From the NCBI GenBank assembly GCA_949358305.1, contig OX442316.1, forward strand, positions 7,564,001 through 7,628,000: 64,000 nt of DNA, read 5' to 3'. A model generated the notes under the pieces. The model saw nothing but the letters and a program-made list of their open reading frames with translations. It had not been told where the DNA came from and ran no database searches. This document shows, piece by piece, positions 27,001 to 38,668 of this stretch (its first letter is position 1; each line of letters begins with the position of its first letter). The stretch is from Strigamia acuminata. Lineage: Eukaryota; Arthropoda; Chilopoda; Geophilomorpha; Linotaeniidae. A program made the position numbers and the translations under genes.

Positions 27001-30000
27001 TAAATATTTTATTTTAAATTTTGAATTGTCTGTTTTAATAAATTATTACCCAATTAGCTGAGCAGATTTTTTGTTTTATATTTTTATCCTTTTCTTATGC
27101 GCAAAACAAATTATATCAAGTTAATTTCTGCCATTTTTCTTTGTAAAAAAAAAAAAGATAAAATAAAACAATAAAAAAAAAATGATTACTTTTTTTTAAT
27201 AGCCAAGCTATAATATCTATCCTAATTCCTAATTGTTGATTCTTAAGTTAATAATGTCCATTATCTAGTCCATCCATACTAAAAGACATAAAATAAGCCC
27301 CCGGTCCCTTCATTGCGTGTTCAAACCGTCAATTCGAATTTTAAACCGTGGCATCAAACACAGATAATGGTGCAGGCAGATGACCAAATGATCAGCGTCG
27401 CAAATGTGAGGCCAGTTGGTTACCCCTGGCAATAATCCAGTGATAAAAGCTCATTTACTTTTTAACGCGTGCTCTCATTGGGTTTTATGCAAAATACGAA
27501 GAGCTTAACGACCGTCCTCCCCTTTGCACAAATCCACGTGAACACCCATCTCTTTCTCTCTTCTTTTGCAACCATCTTCACACGCCTATCTATGCGCATG
27601 CGTAATGGGATGGGGCACGCGTACGAGACGACCGATTATCAGAATGTGTCATCACCGAACGCTACTCGTTTCTCTCCCGATAAAGCAGACGCTCGTTAAA
27701 ACGACATTGGAACCTGGGTTTACTCCTCCCGTCCGGGTTTTCGTATCATCATCATCATCATCATTATCATCATCATCCTTTTCCTTTTTTTCTCCTTTAC
27801 ACTCGATACGCGCAAGGATTTAGTCATAAGCGATTATTTTAGCTAACATTTCCTTGTTAGTAATCTGAACTTGCACCTGGAGACCACTAGCGCGACACCT
27901 GAGGGATGAGCTTGTCGTTAAAACGAGAGCGCTCTGGCTTGGCGATGATTTACAGCAATTCTAATCGGTGTCAACGAAGGATTTTCTTCCAGCTACACAA
28001 TCGGATTACACTGGCTGTTGTTGCACCGGTCACTGAAAACACTGATTATGCCCTCGTACACTCACAAATGCATATCGTGAAATTCAGAAAACAGCTGCTA
28101 CTAAGTGTCTTCGGGCAAAGGTGAAAAGTTTGAAGAACTCGAATAACGAAAACACGTATAGCGAGCGATTAATTTAAAATTTAAAAGAAAAGAATGCACA
28201 CAAACAAATTTTATCTCCAAAATTAACCATCGAACCATCGAATCGAGCAAAAAGAGCATTAGAAATTATCAACTGATAAGACGAGTTGATTTTCGTCAGT
28301 ACACACTTGTCGATTAATGAAGTGTCACCGTCTGTCCACTTTTTTAATCTTTATATTTAAACTATCCGTACAAACCAATTCACCTGATGATTATAGACTG
28401 GCCACGCTTGACTCGCCAAGCTCACTTGAGCCGAGCAGCTTGTCTTTGATTAGCGGGTCCGTGTTGTTATTGTCTTATCATAAAGCTCACGAAACAACGG
28501 TGCTCCATCTGGTGAGTAAACATCGCTGACACACAAAATATACAAAGGGAGAGGTCTCACCTGCGAGCGGCCTATTTAACGCAAATAAAATCTCCCGAGT
28601 CCTCATTAAGTTTGCCCTTGGTGCATACATGAATGTGCAAGTGTGTGGACTTGAAGATGAAAGATTGTGGATGTGGGTACTGTGTCAACAAAAACATAGC
28701 CCTCACTTCAATTATACCACAGAAACTTAATTCTTATTTTTCTATTTAAAACAACCAAGTATTTTAGTATAAAATAATAATAATACCGTAATGAAAAAAA
28801 ACTAGATATAGATAAAAATATTTACTTTTTTTTTCTTTCTAATCCTGTAGTGTGTGAATGAGCAGAACCACAATCAACTAATCCATCATGCTTTATTTTG
28901 TGAAATGTCACCTCATCAGACTTAATCCCTGTTAACGTTAACGTCATTACTGGACGTGGTGTTGGTGTGTCGTGTGTTGGTCGGGTGGGCAGATTGCTCT
29001 CCAACGTGTTAATGGTAGAGTTGTTGACTGTTGCGTGAGTGAGGATTTTACTTCATCTTGTGTTGACTTTGTTTTTAATGGTCTCGCCATATGGGAAGGT
29101 ACAATGCGCTTTTTTTCCCTGCACATCGTGCCCGTGTTTACTTAAGACAATCCACAGCCATAATGTATCTAGGGGGCCGGGCCTCGGCTCGTACGTCACA
29201 AAGGGAAGATGTTCCATCGTCTTATTGATGTAACCATGACAACAAACCACACTCGGTCTGTTGGCAGTCAGTTGGAAATTGAAAGGATGGAATTAAACTA
29301 ACTCGCATTTAATATCCTAATTTTATACGCTGATTGCCTTCTAATTATGAGCCAGGTGTAAATAGTAAATGGATTTTCATTTGATGTTTATGTTACGTCA
29401 CTTGTTCCAATTTCGTGCTCGAGATTATCGCCGTCACCCGAGGGTGCTATTTGGGGACGCGGGGCGTTTAATTAATTGTTCGCCTCCGATGAAATGAAAG
29501 ACAATCACAGTCAATCAGTGAGAGAAAGCTGCAGAGCGCATGTGCAAACGAGCGAACAAACACGAGCAGTTGATGAACAAGAATACCCGTAGGATTACGT
29601 TGAGATGGCAGACGAAGAAAAGAGGTTATTATTTTCTCTAAACATGCATCCGATAATAATGGGGATGTTTGTGTTTATAATTAAAAAAGGAGAAAATGGA
29701 GAAATGAAATTGCTTTTTTTTCCACCCATTTCTTTTCTTTTCGTCTTTTCTTCGTATATATGAAGTCAATAACGTCGAGGAATTTTATAGAAGTGGATGG
29801 ATTTGGTTGTTTTTGAGTTTCAACTCGGTTCGTTCGAAACTACATTAAAACCGCAAGTTATGGAAGGGGAAGCACATGTCTGTTCAAACCACAAGCGATC
29901 TATATCTGAAAAAGTGAGTTTATGCGCATTTTTCAAGCAGTGTTTGCCGGGGGAATTTTTGATTTTGTCGTTTGATCGCCTTTCACCCTGCACCATGTGT

Positions 30001-33000
30001 GCTGCGATGCAGTGAATGTATAACTTCAAATTTCACATTTAAAAAAATTCCAAGCTTTCAAAAAGAATGATGGAAGACCGTTTCCTGACCATGTGTGTAA
30101 CCTCAACCCGTCTCCGTTTCTATAAATCTCACTAGAAATATTTTCCTTCGACTACAACACAAAATTATCATTTCTTCTCAACTCTATTCTACACTCGTTT
30201 TTGAACAAAAACATTCTATTTTTCCAATTTATACAGCAAAATAAATAATTGCACTTTATTCTCTTAAATTACGCCTAAACTTTAGAACACGAAAACGCAT
30301 TCTTTAAGAAATCACATCATGCGAGTGTAATCCAACGTCGCATAAGCGCTAACGTAATTTCACTAAAAGCCAAAAAAAAAAAGTGTTTTTCCTTTTGAAA
30401 AAAAATATACAACGGTGAGATAAAAAAAAATAAAAATAAAATAAAAAAAAATAAAACGCAACAACCCTCTTTGAGTAATGAAAAAGAATCCAATTTTCAA
30501 GGTGACACACCATCATTGTCTTGGCTCCTGCGAAACATATCACCATAGTGATGTGTGCCGCCGTTCGTTCAATGATAATGCACAAGCGTTGCAGGTAATA
30601 TTAAGATGCAGGCAAACTTGTCGTAAGAGATTGAGCAAAGAACCAAGCGGGTGTCTTTTAATATGCGCATACGTAACGACAACAGAGCGCCACGTTGCGA
30701 CGACGACTTTAAACAAATTCCATCTTGTGTGTTTATATATAAGTGGTGGGTGTCTAATATTTCGACACAAAATTCATCACCCACTGGGGGTAAAGTGACA
30801 CATCAAGTCGTTTACGCTCCCTCCGTGTACTCTACATTTCGCCGTTCTCACCCCTCATTTGTGCCTCAATACACACACAGGTGAAAATTGAAAGAAAATT
30901 GCATATAAAAATTCTACTTCAAATGGAAATTTTAACCTAGCGAAATGTAATTTAAGATGAAATAAATCTTTACCTATTCTGGCCCACAGATTTCACAAAC
31001 TTGATTTTTTTTTTAAATATTTATATAAAAGAAAGAAAAAAAAGAATAAAAGAAACAACTTCTTCGTTGACTTATATATGAAATAAGAACGCGCTCAGTT
31101 GTCAACCCCAAGGGTTGAGGGTGTCTCCATTAAAGCGGCGTTATTTGTTATCTTTTCCGGTTGAAGAGAGACGCAGGCGTTGGTGTACCTTGTTTAATTA
31201 TTATTAAATTAGAAATGATAATGAAACCTGCTGCCTACGTCGAGTTCCTGCTGCGCCTCACACACTCAATACTCCACGGACGAACCAAAACGACACGTGT
31301 TTACCCTTTCGGTCATACACATCAAAAACCCACATATGCGAACAAGAAAAACGAAATAAATTAATATTTAAAAAAAAAAATAAATAGATAATTATAAAAT
31401 ATTGATCTTAATTAATGGAACTTTTTTGTTGTTTTCGTATTATTTTAACATTACTTTCCAGTATATGGACGTCGCTGAAGGTGTGGGTGGAAAGAAAGGG
31501 ACTTATCAGATGACGGGCGCGTTGTGGAGAGCGTGCGAACGCGGGGTCATCTTTTGTTCGGTATTATGGGCGTGTCAGCCGACGCACTATAGCGGAAGGA
31601 AACCTTCCCTGCCCTACCGTCACTCATCCTCCTGGGAAATAAAATTATTCACCAATGGGGAAATTGATTTTCTATTTATTAATAACAAATTTTATGAGCC
31701 ACAAAATTCCAATTACAAAGTGTGAAATTTGCCGACATTAAGACGTGAGCAACAAAAAATGCGCCCAAAAAAAGAAGAAAAAAAATAATTATGTGACCAC
31801 CTGCAATCACAGCTCGAGGTTCAGTCTACTAATTCCTTCTGGCCCGAGGGGGTGAGAAAGAAAAAGTCCAGTTCACGGTCAGCGTGGCGAGCAAACGGTT
31901 TTATCGTCGTTTAACACCCTTGCCAAGGCGATAAAAACCCAGGTGCGAGTTGTGACGTCCACCTTCTTTTGCCTGCCCCTTCAAATTGAGACCCCCCTGG
32001 GGAAGAGGGGACGGTCACTAGCAAGCTTTCTTCGCGTGTAACATACACTGTCCACGACGTCAGGTGCCGACTCGTAATCGGCATTTTATTAGAACTTCGC
32101 GTTTTTGATTGAGTTTCGACTCGACGTCACTAAAATTTCCCGACCCTACGCTAGACTATAATACTGTATCCTAAGTACGCGTCCCCACGCCATAAGTGGC
32201 GTCTACCACAGATTACAACCCACATCTATAAATTGCCCTTATGCAAAACCCGTCCTGATAGCAATTCACAATTTTTCTTTTCATTTCCCGACTCTTCTTA
32301 TCCAATCATAATAGAAGCGGGACTAGAATTCCAAGTCACGTGACATACTATCACAGATTTAGCGCTTTATTAGGCTTAAGGTCTAATAGAGAGCAATTTG
32401 TAAGAGGTTATAAAGCACATGTTTAGAGTGTAAATGAGTCTTCTATTATGTATGGAAAAATGCCTAGAAAATGGGTTCGCGTTCAGTGTTGTTTATAAAC
32501 CTGTCTTTCAGCCAGCAGAATAGAAAATATATAATGTAACGCCAATATTATTGCTAACTTTGATTTACGATCTGACAGCCTAAGAATTTTTTTTTGTACG
32601 CCAATAATTCCTTAGTGACTAAGTTGCATTGAGAAATGTGTGCCATGTATGTTTAATAACATGAAACTGACCTTCACTTGGCTTTCGGACATTCCGAGGG
32701 CGTAGGCCAGCTTTGCCCTCTCGGGGCCTGCGAGATATTTGGTCTGTTCGAAGGTCTTTTCTAGCGCAAAGATCTGCTGTCCAGAGAAGGTGGGTCGAGT
32801 GTGTTTCTTTTTGCCGTCTTTATCCAACGTTACGTTTGCGGTTGCAACTGTACAAGTAATAATAAAGCATTTAGTACATGGAATTAAAATTTAATAACGG
32901 AGATAATACGTGTATTTATTGAGTGTACCAAAATTGAAAATAATCAACAAATTGTAAATTTAATACAGCAATCATTTATAAGTGTGTGATGTGTTTATGG

Positions 33001-33800
33001 ACATGATAAGATAATGATTACCGTACACACACCAAAGTTAGATCAATAAAAATAGAAATAAGCGACAAAACGCTCTATTTTAAAACGTTTGAAAACACGA
33101 GTTTAAACAAAACTCGAAAAGAAAAAAAAAAGAAAAAAAATGTAATGCATTGAAATTGAAATTAAAAGAGTTTTTCTTTTCTTTTTTTTCCGCTAAAAAT
33201 TGGAAAACTTTTGGATGATTGCCAATTTGAGATTTGCAAGCAAAGCACTCAACATACACACATAGATTATTGTTATGATATTATTCAGAGAAGTGACTTA
33301 CAAGACAGTCGATCCCTCCACGCAGCTGGATTTTGCATCATCGTGGGCCAGTAAATAGGGGGTCGTGTGGTGAGTTCGGCTAACGAAGCCGGGTTCTTGA
33401 ATCCTACGGCAGCAGCAGCCGGGCTGAAGTACATGCTTGTGCTCAAGTTGAAACGCGGAAGAGCTCCCAAAGCCCCGCTGGGCCGGGACAAAATGTCGTT
33501 GATTCCGTGCGGGGTACCCGAAACAGAGTTTGTAGCGGTAGTACCGGGCGGGGACGATGCCAGTCCGGCGGGGCCTTTAGAAAGTCCGTGCGTGTGTACA
33601 CCACTAGCCGCGGCAGCTGCTGCTGCTGCAGAATACGAGTGAAGCATTGCCGACTTCATTTCGGTCATGGTGTGCAGGGCAGCGAGCGGCGGGTTACTCA
33701 GCACGAATGCTGATTGACGCGATGCCGCGTCCATATTGAGCATAGAGAGCATGGAACTGGCGCTGGCCGCGCTGGTCGCCGGCGGGTTCAATTCTAGCAT
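24007..33800 (-). CDS. Nkx6: Nkx6-class homeobox transcription factor (3 exons)
   Basis: Exons on the minus strand: 33,800-33,302, 32,847-32,672 and 24,228-24,007, joined by GTAAGT and GTCAGT donors and AG acceptors in matching phase, giving 298 residues. Visible in order: an N-terminal block [18 protein letters not shown] (about 28-45), typical of Nkx6; an eight-alanine tract (58-65); the Groucho-type motif GINDILSRP (99-107); a YFSP block; and the homeodomain (about 180-239) with Gln50 and Asn51, split by an intron at QVK/VWF. A short acidic tail ([10 protein letters not shown]) follows. Nkx6 proteins are DNA-binding regulators, mostly repressors, that specify ventral motor neurons and axon growth in insects and neurons or pancreas in vertebrates. 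The frame is open upstream to 33,917 but that codon is GTG and a TAA lies seven codons further up, so ATG at 33,800 (A at -3) is chosen; ATG at 33,752 is also possible and aligns best with the vertebrate N-terminus. The identity is very safe; the exact start is not. Confidence 0.95.
24365..24402. repeat. GCTCTGCTGT / GCTGT tandem repeat
   Basis: Two copies of a 10-mer GCTCTGCTGT are followed by three copies of its 5-mer half GCTGT and a decayed GT-rich tail. It lies in Nkx6 intron 2, about 140 bp before the exon 3 acceptor in transcript sense. Confidence 0.8.
27748..27776. repeat. ATC/CAT trinucleotide microsatellite
   Basis: About ten ATC units with one ATT interruption, inside Nkx6 intron 2. 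Confidence 0.8.
32335..32344. promoter_or_regulatory. 10-bp palindromic E-box GTCACGTGAC in Nkx6 intron 2
   Basis: A perfect GTCACGTGAC palindrome lies about 330 bp from exon 2, inside the long second intron of Nkx6. It is the same 10-mer as in the sites at 15,733 and 22,905. A bHLH-zip role is inferred from the motif alone. Confidence 0.35.
32848..33301 (-). other. Nkx6: Nkx6 intron 1 (454 bp)
   Basis: Phase 1 intron with donor GTAAGT next to 33,302 and acceptor CTTGTACAG before 32,847. The content is AT-rich with an A-rich tract near 33,121-33,140 and nothing else notable. Confidence 0.85.
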
Positions 33801-36800
33801 AGTGCTGACGAGCCCGCCGCGCACGCGCCCGCCGATCGGCCACGAGGTGGGCCACGCGGCCACGGCTTGAAGAAGAGGGTTTGGTGCCAAGAAGAGCAAG
33901 TCCTGTCTGTTATTCACGTGTACACGCCCCAGGATCTCTTAGCGTGTTGCTGGCACCCACATTGGATGGTTGGATGGATGAGTTTTGAGCAGCGCTTCGT
34001 GTCTACACTATGCAGTGAATAAACTGAAACGCTATTAGCAACAGCAGAGGTTTAAAGTGTCCCAAGTCCAACCCCCTAATGGGGACGGAGGGGTGAAGGA
34101 AAGAGACGCTAGGTACGGGGAGTAGGGAGCAGTCGGTGATGAATCGGAGAGACGCCCATTCGTCACTTGTCGACTGCTCGATTGATCGCTCTTTGATAGG
34201 CTAGAGGGCGCAACCTGTTGCGCGACGCGCCTTTTCATTGGTTCATTCGGAGGTGGATCCTCGAGACCAAACCCCGCCTCCAGTCCGACGCTTTTGCCGC
34301 GGTGCTACTGGCGCGCACACTATCAACAGTTCGCGAACCCATGCGTGGAATAAAATAGAGGGCACTGCAACGCTGCATTCGTGGCGCTGCAATCGCTGTG
34401 CGCGCGCGCGCAAATCCAAAATGATGATGCTTTCAAAGCAACGTAAGCACAATTTAATTGACTTTCTTCAAAATCAAATCATTTTTAATCAAATCAATTT
34501 TTAACATTTAAACAAAAAATAATTAAAGGTCATTTTGTACAAGTTCATAAATGCAGAGAATTAGAGATCTGCCTAGTTGCGCAATGATTGGATAACCATT
34601 TCACCACTGGGATCACTGAATTACATTACAGGGAGCCCAAAGCCAGCGCGCATTCATCAACAATGGTGATCAAGTCGGATTATACGAGTGTACCTACTCC
34701 GCCAGCAGCTTATTAATGTAACAGAGTGGGCGCCAGTAACAGCGAATTATTACCTCCTCTAAAGCCCACTCATTTATCTATGCAAGCTCTCGCATTACAA
34801 ATGAAGCGCACAATAGACATCAACAAACTCCAACTTACACTTGATGGACACAAATAAATGGGTGCATAAATAACAATCCTTAACACCGCCTGATGAAGAA
34901 TAATTTGGCCAACACGATTCACACTTTGAATTAATAAATCTAAATGACAAAAAATAATACACTAAAAACTAAATTATTATTATTATTTTTATTTTTATTT
35001 TTATTTTTATTTCCACATTTTTCCTTGTCACATGAATTGATGGTATATTATATTGGTATACGTGGCATTACAAAGGTGCAATTGTTTCGGACAGGTGTAG
35101 CATCTGCGTCTATGGTCCTAATATACTTTGGAGATTGGATTGGGTCTGTTTTTTTCGTGTGGCTGCGTCTTTTGTGTTGCAATGAAGTGTCTTGTTGCAG
35201 CTGAGACCCTTCAAATCCTATGAAATTCTGTTGTCATTTCGCTTCCTCCAAGCTATGGAGCATCTTATCAACCAACGCTAGCTAGGGTTGGCTTTGCCTT
35301 GACGAAGACACACACGCGGCATTTTATGGTGCACTGATAAGCTCGGATGAGAACGCACGCTGCAGTTGGCGCCAAATTGCTCGTGGATGACCCGTCGGTA
35401 ACCTAGCAACTGACCGTTCTCAGTAGCCACTCATCTTTGTCGTATTGTGAGCGGCCAGCGCGGAAATGCGCCCTCCGTATAACAAACTCAAAACCGTTTT
35501 GTTTGTCAATTGATTAGACAGACAACTGTCTCGAGTCCAGCAACTCGGAGACAAAGTTACGGTCGATAAACGCTCGGACTTAGCTATGGATGTTTGTAAA
35601 AAAATAAAAAAATAAAATAAAAAAATATAAAAAAATATTTTTTTTTATTTACAAAAGATAAATACATAGAATCTAATCGCAATCACGAAAACTGCGCATG
35701 TACTCGCATATTTCTTTATTTCTTAAAAAATATTATGAATCGAGTTTGGTGAAAAGATTGTCAGCAGCGATGAAGAAAATTTTTCCGTTGAAAAATGGTG
35801 AAATGTGTGATAAAGATCAATCGCGTGTCGGTCATCACTTTTATTTAATGTGTTCCCAAAGTCATCATCGTTCGCCTCCCCATCTATACTCAGCTGTGAT
35901 CTGCGCGTCCCTTGATTGTGTTCCACGTATAAAGACGAGGCGTTTTGATTGTTATTGGCGAGGTTAAGGTTCATTAAGACGCCGTGAACAGTTCTGTTTG
36001 CTACTGTGTGCACAAATGAAAGAACGCGTCGTGCATACGAGAGATGGTGGCGCCACCTCGATGGCAATTGCGACCCTGTGAGGGCACCCCGTGTGCCGAC
36101 ACTCGCGTTTAATTTCGGCCGAGCAAATTGACACGCACCATAATGACGACTGCACACTAGCATTCATTATTTTTTTATGTTTCCTAGCAATCCATCCCTC
36201 GTTTTCACCCTTGTACGAGATACATGGGGAGAAAAAATGATTGGACTTTTTTAAAAAAGGAAAAAAAAAAACTTATAATTAAATTGGAATGTTGTTAATA
36301 CATCATTTCCATTTACATTTAAACTGTCATCGTAAATTTTTTCAAACGACATCGAATTAAATTAATTTTTTTTCAAAAACAAAAAATTCACGCCTAATTT
36401 AATCTAGGTTTTAAGAGTGAATAGTAAAGAGTTAAATTATAGCAAGGTCTCTAGTCATTTGCCATCTGCGTTTTTATGTTGTGTTGCTCTCACTGAAAGA
36501 ATCTACGTCTTCTAGCGGCGGTAAGAAATACTATTGTGCTTTTGTTAGCGCGCGATTTATGAGAGAAGGGCAATCACCAACCAACCGAGCTTTGAGGGGA
36601 GGATGAAAAAGGGAGGAAACTCGACACCTGAATTAAGAGCATACACAAAAGACTCCCGAGTGCTACTTATAAGTTATTATGAAGAGAGAATTCTAAACCT
36701 AAGCTGGGATAAACATGTTTCAAACTCAACAAAATCAAAACAAAAACAAAAACAAATAAAATAATTATGAAAATAAATTAACACAAACATTTTGAATACT

Positions 36801-36837
36801 TTGAATGTGTTAAACACTCAATTGTCGCTTCAACCCG

Positions 36838-36861
36838 ATTTATTTATTTATTTATTTATTT
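36838..36861. repeat. (ATTT)6 microsatellite
   Basis: Six perfect ATTT units in non-coding DNA upstream of Nkx6. Confidence 0.85.
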
Positions 36862-38619
36862 GCAAATAGTTTCAACTTGGTTTACTCAATTGTCCACGTT
36901 TTCTTTAGTGTTGACCAGGCCGGTCAACTTATTTTGTCAGGTCGGTATGGAGTAGAGCGCTAATAGTGTGTTAGGAGGATAATCTAGCAGCCATTAGATT
37001 CAGTTGAACAGCGACGCCTGGTATCGGATGTGTACAAAAGAGGCATTCGCTCGGTTACGCGCGCGCTAGCACGGAACACAAACTCAACACAAACGCCAGC
37101 TTATGTTCAGGTCCAAATCGAAGGACTTCATTATTGACTGGACGTTGAAAAGAGAGCTAATAGAGGAACGCTTGCTTTTCTATCAAAGGTTCCACACGCG
37201 AGCACTGTCCGTGACGGAGCCGCAAGAGCGCGCACCCACTACCAGTGCTGAACCGACTTCTTCTTTCCACGGGTCGGGTCCCCCCCCCCTCTATTTCCTC
37301 GTATTTAGTGTCTTGCCTTTTATGCATGATCATGTGCGTAGAAATGGATTGTTGATTAATAGTGGGCGCTTTAATGCGTAATGGAGTAGAAGTAAATGGT
37401 GAAAAATGTGTGTGAAAGTGATCTGCATTGCCGCGACTACTTTAAAAAAAAGAAGAAGAAACAGGAAATCCCAGTTGAAGTAAACAAAAAAATTTCAAAA
37501 ACCCGTTTGTGTCATTTTTCCAACAATAAATAATAATTTTTATTTTTTTTAAATTGCAAATGTTCACTGAAAAACAATTTATTGACCTTTGAGGTTCACT
37601 CAAGGTCCGATCTCTGCACATTGTGCGAGACTCTTTGAATGGGTCTCCGAGGAGCAATTCTGTTCCCTGTGACCTGATTAGACCAGGGTGTGAATTGCAT
37701 TTCGCTTTTATCAACCATGATAAAAGCTCCGGCTGACAGAAATAGATTCGGCTTTTCTGCAACAACCCTCTCATGTTTGGATAAGTTTGTACGATTTAAT
37801 GAATTGTCTTCTGTATTAATTTCTAGCTGAGTAATTGGTGAATTAACAAGTTGCATAACGCATTCATCTTTGTGTTGATGTTGTAAATGTTGCGCTGACT
37901 CATGCGAATCAGACTCAATGACCCAAGTCGGCTTTGCGTCACGTGTCACTTGACCATACGATGAAAACAGTGATCCGTTTTCCAACCAATAAAGTATTAG
38001 ATGCGGGTTTGGTGCCACGATTCACAAAACCTCATCGTGTGCTCTTAATCAAAGAGTGAGTACTGATGCAATTCAAGTCGCGACACGCGCGCGAGCCAAC
38101 AATGGCAAGTCCATTAATTGGGGCGGCGGCGACACGTATTGTGCGCGCGCCATTGTCAAACGCCGCGTCACACGAACGGAGAAAAATGACCGTTCGATCA
38201 AAATGGGGAGAAAAGGCGCCCTTTTTAATTAGACAATTAGGCCACAAGCGATCCCGCGTCTGATCTCTGATTGCCCGACTTGCTTCCGGACACCTCCCTT
38301 TCACTCATTAGCGAACCTGCTCCTTTCAGATGGGTGTGGGGAGAGAGACAGCCCTCTAGTGGTCATTCACTGCCAATAGTCTGTCTTTCTCCCTCTTTTA
38401 CTCTATAGGGTGATAAAGGAATGAACCCATCATTGACATTTGTTACCCCCATTTCCTAAGTTGAGTTTCAGACGCTAAAGGGCTTCCAAGACATTTTTCC
38501 CCACAGGCACCAAATAAATTTCTTTGATGACCAATCTTGATCACTCGTCCTTGGGCCCAAAACGAATTTTGAATAGCAAAATCTCGAATGTTTATTCAAT
38601 TTTACGCCATTCTTGCCAT

Positions 38620-38668
38620 TATAGAAAATTTCTAAAGATATTCATTTGACACTAGGAAATTTTCTATA
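38620..38668. repeat. AT-rich inverted repeat, 13-bp perfect arms
   Basis: Arms TATAGAAAATTTC (38,620-38,632) and GAAATTTTCTATA (38,656-38,668) are perfect reverse complements; with a one-base bulge a further TA/TA pair forms, leaving a loop of about 18 nt. It could form a hairpin or cruciform. No flanking duplication was noted, so it is not called a mobile element. Confidence 0.6.

Larger units (their letters stand above)
24229..32671 (-). other. Nkx6: Nkx6 intron 2 (8.4 kb)
   Basis: The intron splits the homeodomain in phase 0, with donor GTCAGT next to 32,672 and acceptor TTATTATTGTAG before 24,228. No nested gene can be supported; open frames reach only 126 codons and look random. It contains a TGCTG-type minisatellite (24,365-24,402), a long A/T low-complexity block (about 25,955-26,040), an ATC triplet run (about 27,748-27,776) and CACGTG at 27,535, 31,294 and 32,337. 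Its size, against introns of about 50-210 bp in most of the right-hand genes, suggests that it holds enhancers of Nkx6. Confidence 0.8.

Noticed and set aside
33801..33917. N-terminal extension of Nkx6
   Set aside because: The frame is open but its first codon is GTG and an in-frame TAA lies just upstream, so an ATG at 33,800 or 33,752 is used unless an upstream exon exists.
35723..36163. 146-codon minus-strand open frame
   Set aside because: No recognisable motif, low-complexity edges and overlap with other random frames upstream of Nkx6.
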